NCBI GenBank assembly: GCA_002727395.1
Contig: PBWY01000017.1
Span: forward strand, 1 to 8,593
Source of the DNA: Rhodospirillales bacterium
GTDB taxonomy: Bacteria; Pseudomonadota; Alphaproteobacteria; MPNO01; UBA2964
Length of the DNA: 8,593 bases
Direction of reading: 5' to 3'
The position numbers and the translations under genes were made by a program. Shown in pieces: positions 1 to 5,453 of this stretch. The notes beneath the pieces were generated by a model, which was not told where the DNA came from, did not search any database, and saw only the letters and a program-made list of their open reading frames with translations. Each line of letters begins with the position of its first letter. The stretch's first letter is position 1.

Positions 1-449
1 ACAGACTACTTGTGGGAGTATTTGCTCGGGAGTGGGTGGAGCCGATGGCAAAAGTTTTGGGTAAACTAGGTGCAGATCGCGCCTGGGTAGTTCATGGATC
101 AGATGGTCTTGATGAGCTTACTACTACAGGACCATCCTATGTCGCTGCTCTTGAAAATGGTAAGGTAACCAATTTTATTGTATCCCCATCTGAGGCTGGT
201 ATACCGAATTCGAAACCAGAAGATTTAAAGGGCGGTGATACCAAAGAAAATGCAAAGGCAATGATGGCAATGCTAGATGGAGAAAAAGGTCCATTTCGGG
301 ATGTAGTGACCTATACAGCGGGAGCAGGACTGATAGTTGCTAACAAAGCCAAAAACCTTGAGGAAGGAGCTCAGATAGCTGCTACTGCAATTGATAATGG
401 AAAGGCCAAGATGGCCTTAGAAAAATTAATAAAAATAACCAACGAATAA
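1..449 (+). CDS. trpD: Anthranilate phosphoribosyltransferase, C-terminal part (5' end outside window)
   Basis: TrpD transfers the phosphoribosyl group of PRPP to anthranilate, the second committed step of tryptophan synthesis in the cytoplasm. About 148 residues are visible, the C-terminal part of a protein usually near 340. The reading frame is open from position 3 (R-L-L-V-G-V-F-A-R-E-W-V-E-P), so the GTG at 12 is an internal valine codon and not a start. The block VVHGSDGLDELTTTGP (positions 90-137) is the conserved family segment; its D-E pair in GLDE matches the Mg-PRPP-binding acidic pair known from TrpD structures. The C-terminal region reads as a normal nucleoside-phosphorylase-like fold end (YTAGAGLIVA, then an A/K-rich helix). 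The PRPP-binding GTGGD loop lies upstream and cannot be seen. trpC follows after 23 bp, so co-transcription is likely. No damage seen in the visible part. Confidence 0.96.
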   Translation, partial: RLLVGVFAREWVEPMAKVLGKLGADRAWVVHGSDGLDELTTTGPSYVAALENGKVTNFIVSPSEAGIPNSKPEDLKGGDTKENAKAMMAMLDGEKGPFRDVVTYTAGAGLIVANKAKNLEEGAQIAATAIDNGKAKMALEKLIKITNE

Positions 450-472
450 CCGCTGATCACATTGTAAGACTT

Positions 473-1279
473 ATGAATAATGCGCTAACTAATATTTGTG
501 ATAATAAAAGGAAACACATCGCTATAAATGAAAGTCGTCACCCTTTAAGTGAAATTAAGCAACTATGTAAATCCATAGAGCCACCACGGGGGTTTTTAAA
601 TGCTTTAAAAAATCACTCAAAGGAAGGTTATGGTCTTATTGCAGAAATAAAGCGTTCCTCTCCTAGTAAGGGGCTAATTCGAAAAGATTTTGATCCTAAG
701 TCACTTTCCATGGCTTATCATGCCGGAGGAGCTACTTGTATATCCGTACTCACCGACGAGCTATATTTTGGCGGAAAAGACCGACATTTATGTGAAGCAA
801 AAAAAGCAGTCAAGATCCCAATATTGAGAAAAGATTTCATGCTGGAGCCTTATCAAATTCATGAATCCCGCGCACTAGGAGCAGACTGCATTTTACTTAT
901 AATGGCTGCCCTCTCAAAAAATAAATCAATGGAATTGGAGCGTATAGCAAATTCTTATGGCATGGACGTACTGATCGAGGTCCATAATGAAGAAGAACTA
1001 GAACAGGCTTTAGAACTGAGCTCTCCTTTGATCGGGATTAATAACAGGAACCTTAAAACGTTAGAGACAGATACCTCTAATACAAAAAATCTTTCCAAAT
1101 TAGTCCCCGAAGAAAAACTTATTGTTTCGGAAAGTGGTTTAAATACACCAGAAGACCTCGCCGAGATGGCAACAATTGGGGTAAGGTGTTTCCTAATTGG
1201 AGAATCACTGATGCGAAAAAAAGACGTATCTGTCGCAGTTAAAAATTTGTTAGATGACCCTTTAAAGGGCTCATTATAA
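473..1279 (+). CDS. trpC: Indole-3-glycerol phosphate synthase
   Basis: TrpC closes the ring of the phosphorylated carboxyphenylamino-deoxyribulose intermediate to indole-3-glycerol phosphate in tryptophan synthesis. At 268 residues it is the usual length for a monofunctional TIM-barrel enzyme; no TrpF domain is fused. Catalytic and substrate residues known from the family are all present: E58 and K60 in AEIKRSSPSKG (57-67), the general-acid lysine K120 in ILRKDF, E169 in IEVHNE, N190/N191 in GINNRNL, and S219/S221 in VSESG, with the phosphate-binding IGESLM near 242-247. The ATG at 473 is chosen because the N-terminus (NICDNKRKHIA) matches the usual family start; the ribosome-binding site before it is weak. 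It lies 23 bp after trpD and 12 bp before moaC. Its last codons contain a 12-bp palindrome, and its TAA stop overlaps the moaC ribosome-binding site. Confidence 0.97.
   Translation: MNNALTNICDNKRKHIAINESRHPLSEIKQLCKSIEPPRGFLNALKNHSKEGYGLIAEIKRSSPSKGLIRKDFDPKSLSMAYHAGGATCISVLTDELYFGGKDRHLCEAKKAVKIPILRKDFMLEPYQIHESRALGADCILLIMAALSKNKSMELERIANSYGMDVLIEVHNEEELEQALELSSPLIGINNRNLKTLETDTSNTKNLSKLVPEEKLIVSESGLNTPEDLAEMATIGVRCFLIGESLMRKKDVSVAVKNLLDDPLKGSL
1258..1269. repeat. 12-bp perfect palindrome at the end of trpC
   Basis: CCCTTTAAAGGG is a perfect 12-bp palindrome inside the last codons of trpC, ending 22 bp before the moaC start. As RNA it could fold to a 4-bp CCCT/AGGG stem with a TTAA loop. 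There is no T-run after it, so it is not a terminator. Function, if any, is unknown; chance is possible in an A/T-rich coding end. Confidence 0.5.
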
Positions 1280-1283
1280 AGGA
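1278..1283 (+). promoter_or_regulatory. Ribosome-binding site that decides the moaC TTG start
   Basis: AAAGGA sits 8 nt before the TTG at 1292 and overlaps the trpC stop codon (TAA 1277-1279). It supports TTG as the real moaC start and suggests ribosomes ending trpC can re-initiate on moaC. Confidence 0.7.
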
Positions 1284-1291
1284 ATAAGAAC

Positions 1292-1783
1292 TTGAAAAAC
1301 AAGATAGTTCTGAGCCACCTCGATGAAGATGGTAGCGCGGTAATGGTTGATGTATCTGATAAAGAGGTAACCAGCAGGATAGCAACAGCGGCGGGAAGAG
1401 TTACCATGCAACCGCACACCATGCAATTAATTAAGGAAGGCGGTTTAAAAAAAGGTGATGTAGTGTCGGTTGCGCGGCTAGCGGGTATATTTGGTGCTAA
1501 ACATACCCCGCAGCTTATTCCTCTTTGTCATCCACTTACTTTACAAAATATCGAAATTGAACTCGATTTAGATAATTCAGACTGCGCCATCAATATAAAA
1601 GCAACATGCAAGGTCATGGGACAAACTGGTGTTGAGATGGAAGCTCTCACTGCCGTTTCGGTTGCAGCGCTGACGATCTATGATATGTGCAAAGCTGTAG
1701 ACCGAACAATGGAATTAACAAATATTCACCTCGTTGCTAAATCAGGAGGAAAATCTCCTGACTTCAATATCAATGAGAATTGA
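1292..1783 (+). CDS. moaC: Cyclic pyranopterin monophosphate synthase (molybdenum cofactor step 1)
   Basis: MoaC acts with MoaA to turn GTP into cyclic pyranopterin monophosphate, the first stage of molybdenum cofactor synthesis; MoaC handles the product of the MoaA radical-SAM step. The 163-residue length is normal. Active-site residues known from E. coli MoaC map here with a constant +3 offset: K54 (Kx in LKKGD), H80 in LCHPL, E115/E117 in GVEMEALT, D131 and K134 in YDMCKAVD; the SGGKS segment (151-155) near the C-terminus is also conserved. The start is TTG: it has a well-placed AAAGGA 8 nt upstream, and the resulting N-terminus (LSHLDEDGSAVMVDVSDK) fits the family. It lies 12 bp after trpC and 3 bp before moeA, as part of one likely transcript. 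The end of the gene forms a strong hairpin just before moeA. moaA is not in the window. Confidence 0.97.
   Translation: MKNKIVLSHLDEDGSAVMVDVSDKEVTSRIATAAGRVTMQPHTMQLIKEGGLKKGDVVSVARLAGIFGAKHTPQLIPLCHPLTLQNIEIELDLDNSDCAINIKATCKVMGQTGVEMEALTAVSVAALTIYDMCKAVDRTMELTNIHLVAKSGGKSPDFNINEN
1742..1761 (+). other. Perfect 7-bp hairpin at the 3' end of moaC, burying an AGGAGG
   Basis: TCAGGAG (1742-1748) pairs with CTCCTGA (1755-1761) across a 6-nt GAAAAT loop, with a possible extra G-U pair. The stem contains most of AGGAGG (1744-1749), a perfect anti-SD match, 25 nt or more upstream of the moeA ATG. It lies in the codons for the conserved SGGKSPDF segment, so coding constraint alone may explain part of it. 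No T-run follows, so it is not a terminator. Confidence 0.5.
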
Positions 1784-1786
1784 GAA

Positions 1787-3004
1787 ATGATCCCCGTCCT
1801 CGAAGCGAAAAAGAGAATAATATCAACAATAGAGCTTATGCCCGCTGAACAAGTACCTCTCCAAGCTAGCTTTGGCCGGGTACTGGCCACTGATGTATCT
1901 GCTAGAAGAACCCAACCTCCATACGCAGTCTCATCAATGGACGGTTATGCCGTTCGAGCTAAGGATGTTTCCTCGAAACCTTATAAATTAAAAATAATAG
2001 GACATCTGCCCGCGGGACAATCTTTTGAAGGAAAGATAAACAAAAATGAAGCGGTAAGAATATTTACCGGAGCAAAAATTCCTGAGGGAGCAGATGCGGT
2101 TATCATTCAGGAAAATACTAAATGTGATGATAGCTCGGTAACTGTTACAAACGGCAAAATTAATGTCGGACAATTCATAAGACCGCCAGGATTGGATTTT
2201 AAAAAAGGAGATATCCTTCTAAAAGCTGGACGAGTTTTAACAGCTAGAGATATAGGTTTAGCCGCAGGAATGAATGTTTCCTGGCTAACAGTACGACGAA
2301 AACCAAGAATTGCATTATTGGCTACAGGTGATGAAATCGCTATGCCTGGACAGGAACTAGGGCCTAACCAAATAGTGAGTTCAAATGGACCGGCCCTAAA
2401 TGGTTTTATCCTTGCACTCGGCGGTATTCCCATAGATTTAGGCATTGCGCCCGACTCTAGAGATGGCCTTCTAAAGATGGCGGAGGGCGCCAAAGGTACA
2501 GATATGTTAATCACCTGTGGTGGCGCTTCCGTGGGAGAACATGACCTTGTTAAAAGTGTTTTAAGCGAAATTGGGCTGAAAATTGAATTTTGGCGAATAG
2601 CAATGAGACCCGGCAAACCCCTTATTTATGGAAAAATTGGAAAAACAAAAATGCTGGGATTACCAGGAAATCCTGTCTCCGCTCTTGTCTGTGCTACTAT
2701 ATTTCTACGACCCGCTATAAATGCAATGCTTGGAATAAGAGACGGTGAGCCCGAGTTAGAGTACGCAAACCTTACTGCAGTGCTTCCAGAAAATGATGAG
2801 CGTGAAGATTATTTACGGGGTATTTTAGAAAGAAAAGGTGACGGCTCATTGCATGTTACACCCCTAGAGAAACAAGACAGCTCGGTATTTTCTGGTCTAG
2901 CAAAGGCAAACGCACTTATTGTTAGAGAACCCTTTGCACCAAAGGCTAATGTCGGGAACCCAGTCATTATCCTAAGGCTTGGCGGTGGAAACCTCAGTAT
3001 CTGA
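1787..3004 (+). CDS. moeA: Molybdopterin molybdenumtransferase
   Basis: MoeA inserts molybdate into adenylylated molybdopterin, the last common step of molybdenum cofactor synthesis. The 405-residue length is normal. The family landmarks appear in order: SSMDGYAVRA (49-58), IFTGAKIPEGADAVI (92-106), the MoCF-type core ATGDEI (179-184), TCGGASVGEHD (243-253), MRPGKPL (273-279) and GLPGNPVSA (291-299), followed by the C-terminal beta-barrel domain IV (about 325-397). E183 and D253 sit where E. coli MoeA has functionally important acidic residues. The ATG at 1787 gives a typical start (MIPVLEAKKRI) and lies 3 nt after the moaC stop. No good ribosome-binding site is visible just upstream, so translational coupling to moaC is likely. 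The gene ends 124 bp before lexA, with no clear terminator. Pairing with moaC supports a molybdoenzyme-using organism. Confidence 0.97.
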   Translation: MIPVLEAKKRIISTIELMPAEQVPLQASFGRVLATDVSARRTQPPYAVSSMDGYAVRAKDVSSKPYKLKIIGHLPAGQSFEGKINKNEAVRIFTGAKIPEGADAVIIQENTKCDDSSVTVTNGKINVGQFIRPPGLDFKKGDILLKAGRVLTARDIGLAAGMNVSWLTVRRKPRIALLATGDEIAMPGQELGPNQIVSSNGPALNGFILALGGIPIDLGIAPDSRDGLLKMAEGAKGTDMLITCGGASVGEHDLVKSVLSEIGLKIEFWRIAMRPGKPLIYGKIGKTKMLGLPGNPVSALVCATIFLRPAINAMLGIRDGEPELEYANLTAVLPENDEREDYLRGILERKGDGSLHVTPLEKQDSSVFSGLAKANALIVREPFAPKANVGNPVIILRLGGGNLSI

Positions 3005-3028
3005 TTCGATAATAACTCACTTTTAATA

Positions 3029-3057
3029 TTGACCAACCTATAGAACTTAACTAGAAC
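3029..3057 (+). promoter_or_regulatory. Candidate lexA promoter overlapped by a LexA box
   Basis: TTGACC (3029-3034, 5/6 to the -35 consensus) is followed after 17 bp by TAGAAC (3052-3057, 4/6 to the -10 consensus). The -10 element lies inside the second half of the perfect LexA box, the arrangement expected if LexA blocks its own promoter. Predicted transcription start is near 3064, giving a leader of about 65 nt. The motif match is by eye; the -10 is modest. Confidence 0.5.
3043..3057 (-). promoter_or_regulatory. LexA operator (SOS box), perfect GTTC-N7-GTTC
   Basis: The + strand reads GAACTTAACTAGAAC, which on the minus strand is GTTC-N7-GTTC, the direct-repeat LexA site established for Alphaproteobacteria. 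It lies 71 bp upstream of the lexA start and covers the candidate -10. I saw no other perfect copy in the window by eye. This points to autorepression of lexA, relieved on DNA damage. Confidence 0.8.
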
Positions 3058-3068
3058 GTTTTTTAAAT

Positions 3069-3083
3069 GTTTCTATTTTGTTC
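3069..3083 (+). promoter_or_regulatory. Possible second, degenerate LexA box (GTTT-N7-GTTC)
   Basis: GTTTCTATTTTGTTC matches GTTC-N7-GTTC with one mismatch (T for C in the first half-site) and lies on the opposite strand to the perfect box, 26 bp centre to centre. It would fall just downstream of the predicted transcription start. In T-rich DNA a one-mismatch hit can arise by chance. Confidence 0.4.
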
Positions 3084-3117
3084 TTTTAATGCTTATAGGA
3101 TCTAAGAAAATATAAAA

Positions 3118-3124
3118 AAGGTGA
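3118..3124 (+). promoter_or_regulatory. lexA ribosome-binding site
   Basis: AAGGTGA precedes the ATG at 3129 with 4-nt spacing from its end, a good match to the anti-SD region, and fixes the lexA start. Confidence 0.6.
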
Positions 3125-3128
3125 TTTA

Positions 3129-3821
3129 ATGTTAACAAAAAAACAATTTGAATTACTTAAATTTTTAAATAATAAAATAAAAACGAATGGTATCTCGCCT
3201 TCTTTCGAAGAAATGAAAGAGGCGGTTGGACTTAAATCCAAATCCGGTATCCACAGACTCATTAAAAGTTTAGAAGAAAGGGGTTTTATTAAACGCCTCC
3301 CTCATCGTGCAAGAGCATTAGAAATAATTAACCTACCTGACAACATTGACCAACCAATTAAGCTCAAACAGGAATTCAAACCAAATGTCATTGAAGGAGG
3401 TCTTAAAGAAACATTAGAAACAAAAACTAATGCATCCATTAAACAAATTCCGCTTTATGGGAAAATTGCGGCTGGACTGCCAATAGATGCCGTTCGGGAT
3501 GACACAAATATGATCGATATTCCGGCATCTATGTTAGGAGAAGGAGAACATTACGCATTGAAAGTAGAAGGGGATTCTATGATCGATGCAGGTATTTTCG
3601 ATGGTGATCTAGCAATAATTAGAAGATCTGAGACAGCCAATAATGGTGAAGTTGTTGTCGCTCTAATTGATGAAAATGAAGTTACCCTAAAACGGATGCA
3701 TAGAAAGGGAAAAACGGTTGCACTAGAAGCAGCTAACAAAGTTTATGAAACAAAAATTTTTGGACCTGACAGAGTTAAAGTGCAGGGGCAATTAAAAGCT
3801 ATTTTCCGACAGTATTCTTAA
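3129..3821 (+). CDS. lexA: SOS-response repressor and self-cleaving protease LexA
   Basis: LexA represses DNA-damage genes and, when RecA filaments form on single-stranded DNA, cuts itself and releases them. The 230-residue protein has a winged-helix DNA-binding domain (about 1-66; SPSFEEMKEAVGLKSKSG then IHRLIKSLEERGFIKRLPHRARALEI), an acidic/polar linker (about 70-105), and an S24 peptidase domain. The self-cleavage bond is A115-G116 in GKIAAGLP; the catalytic serine is S150 in GDSM and the lysine is K188 in EVTLKRM. All are intact, so it should be a functional self-cleaving repressor. The winged helix is the alphaproteobacterial type, which agrees with the GTTC-N7-GTTC box upstream. ATG 3129 has a good ribosome-binding site. 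It has its own promoter region and is followed by a 123-bp gap before gltX, where comEC is usual in relatives. Confidence 0.97.
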   Translation: MLTKKQFELLKFLNNKIKTNGISPSFEEMKEAVGLKSKSGIHRLIKSLEERGFIKRLPHRARALEIINLPDNIDQPIKLKQEFKPNVIEGGLKETLETKTNASIKQIPLYGKIAAGLPIDAVRDDTNMIDIPASMLGEGEHYALKVEGDSMIDAGIFDGDLAIIRRSETANNGEVVVALIDENEVTLKRMHRKGKTVALEAANKVYETKIFGPDRVKVQGQLKAIFRQYS

Positions 3822-3944
3822 ACAATTAGACCCTCTAGTCTGCTCATTCTTCTTCCGAGATTCTAAAAATATATACAAACTATTAATAATATATAAATTC
3901 TATTATGATCTCCTAGTAATATTTTATAACGTCGATTTTATACT

Positions 3945-5348
3945 ATGAATGTTGTAACTAGGTTTGCTCCCTCTCCGACTGGTTTTCTGCATATTGGTGG
4001 AGTAAGGACCGCACTTTTTAACCTGCTATTTGCAAGACATCATGGCGGTAAATATTTACTCAGAATAGAGGACACAGATAAAAAACGCGCGGTTAAGGAT
4101 GCAATAGATGCAATCTTAGATGGTTTAAACTGGCTTAATCTCAATTCAGACGAGAAACCAGTGTTTCAATCAAATAATAGAGAACGACATCAACGTGTTG
4201 CCACTGAACTACTTTCTGCTGGATTGGCTTATCATTGCTACTGCTCACAAGAAGAATTGCTTAAAATGCGTGAAAATGCTCGTGTATCAGGTACAAGCCG
4301 TCTGTACGATGGTAAGTGGCGGAATAAAGACCCCGCCGAAGCTCCAAGAGATGTTGCCCCAGTCCTTCGTTTTAAAACACCTACTAACGGTACAACGAAA
4401 ATTAACGACCTCGTTCAGGGACCCGTTAATGTATCTAATGAACAACTTGATGACATGATATTGTTGCGTGCAGATGGTACTCCGACATACCTACTTTCAG
4501 CGGTCGTTGACGACCATGACATGGGAGTAACTCATATAATAAGAGGGGATGACCACCTTACAAATGCATTCAGGCAAATCCAACTATTTAAGGCATTAAA
4601 ATGGGATACTCCTATTTTTGGACACATCCCCCTTATTCACGGTCCGGAGGGTGGTAAACTATCCAAAAGACATGGCGCCCTAGGGATAGATCACTACAAG
4701 AAACAAGGATATTTACCCGACGCTCTTGTTAATTATCTTATGCGGCTCGGCTGGAGTCACGGCAACGATGAAATCTTTACATTAGCACAGGCTATTAAAT
4801 GGTTTGATATTAGTAATGTAGGAAAAGGACCCTCTCGTATAGATTTTAATAAATTGGATTCAATAAATTCCCACTATATCAAGGAAGCCGATGATGAAAT
4901 ACTCGTAGGTTTGATAAAAGAAGCAGTAATTGAAAAATTGAATCTTTCCGAGTGTAGTAACATTGAACAACGGCTAACTGATGCGATGCCAGGGTTAAAG
5001 CTTCGCGCAAAAAATTTAATGGAACTTATTGATTCTTCACTGTTTTATTTTAAAAAAGGACCTTTAAGTTTTGATAAGAAGGCTTTACTTATTTTAGACA
5101 AGGTCGCCAAAGAAAGATTGAAAAAATTAACAAGTTCACTCGAAAAAATTTACCCATGGAACCCTGAAATTATACAGTCCACACTTAAAGATTTTTCAAA
5201 GAATGAAGAAATAAATCTAGGAGAAATAGCGCAACCATTGCGTGCCGCGCTCACCGGAACAACAATTTCACCGAGTATTTTTGAGGTAGCGTCCATATTA
5301 GGTAAGGAAGAAACGATGGCGCGCATAAAAGATATTTTAAACAATTAG
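3945..5348 (+). CDS. gltX: Glutamyl-tRNA synthetase
   Basis: GluRS charges tRNA with glutamate using ATP in the cytoplasm. This is a class I synthetase of 467 residues, normal for the bacterial enzyme. The HIGH-like motif is HIGG (16-19) in PSPTGFLHIGG, and the KMSKS-like motif is KLSKR (238-242) in GGKLSKRHGA. LLRIEDTD (38-45) and the RGDDHLTN segment (200-207) are also typical. The C-terminal anticodon-binding part is helical and ends with the alphaproteobacterial INLGEIAQPLRAALTGTTISPSIFEV segment seen here around 423-448. C98 and C100 of the E. coli-type zinc site are present, but the partner positions are W125 and N127, so zinc binding is unlikely. The ATG at 3945 gives the standard start (NVVTRFAPSPTG); no ribosome-binding site is visible. 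Many Alphaproteobacteria have two GltX copies, one mischarging tRNA-Gln; which copy this is cannot be decided here. Confidence 0.96.
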   Translation: MNVVTRFAPSPTGFLHIGGVRTALFNLLFARHHGGKYLLRIEDTDKKRAVKDAIDAILDGLNWLNLNSDEKPVFQSNNRERHQRVATELLSAGLAYHCYCSQEELLKMRENARVSGTSRLYDGKWRNKDPAEAPRDVAPVLRFKTPTNGTTKINDLVQGPVNVSNEQLDDMILLRADGTPTYLLSAVVDDHDMGVTHIIRGDDHLTNAFRQIQLFKALKWDTPIFGHIPLIHGPEGGKLSKRHGALGIDHYKKQGYLPDALVNYLMRLGWSHGNDEIFTLAQAIKWFDISNVGKGPSRIDFNKLDSINSHYIKEADDEILVGLIKEAVIEKLNLSECSNIEQRLTDAMPGLKLRAKNLMELIDSSLFYFKKGPLSFDKKALLILDKVAKERLKKLTSSLEKIYPWNPEIIQSTLKDFSKNEEINLGEIAQPLRAALTGTTISPSIFEVASILGKEETMARIKDILNN

Positions 5349-5358
5349 CTTCAAACAA

Positions 5359-5387
5359 TTGAAATACCTTTATTTATCGGTTATTTT
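5359..5387 (+). promoter_or_regulatory. Candidate gltA promoter
   Basis: TTGAAA (5359-5364, 5/6 to the -35 consensus) and TATTTT (5382-5387, 4/6 to the -10 consensus) are separated by 17 bp in the gltX-gltA gap. This predicts a start near 5394 and a leader of about 60 nt. A 105-bp gap before gltA makes a separate promoter plausible; the match is by eye in A/T-rich DNA. Confidence 0.33.
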
Positions 5388-5439
5388 TCCCAATCTCCAT
5401 TAGGTGTTTAATTGACGGCTACCTATCACGGTTGGCCAA

Positions 5440-5446
5440 GAAGGAT
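5440..5446 (+). promoter_or_regulatory. gltA ribosome-binding site
   Basis: GAAGGAT lies 7 nt before the ATG at 5454 and supports that start for gltA. Confidence 0.6.
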
Positions 5447-5453
5447 AGACTGA

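Noticed and set aside
955..1422. 155-residue open frame on the minus strand across the trpC-moaC junction
   Set aside because: Overlaps two well-supported genes; the serine-rich, low-complexity translation is typical of an antisense shadow.
2107..2616. 169-residue open frame on the minus strand inside moeA
   Set aside because: Lies wholly inside a clear moeA gene; the translation has no recognisable family motif and no ribosome-binding site was seen. A shadow frame.
3827..3840. AGAC-N6-GTCT inverted repeat after lexA as a terminator
   Set aside because: Only a 4-bp stem with no following T-run; too weak to call.
5412..5417. TTGACG as a -35 element for gltA
   Set aside because: No acceptable -10 at 16-18 bp spacing; the TTGAAA/TATTTT pair upstream fits better.
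5401..5425. TAGGT/ACCTA inverted repeat before gltA as an operator or riboswitch
   Set aside because: Five base pairs across a 15-nt loop is expected by chance; no known riboswitch pattern seen.
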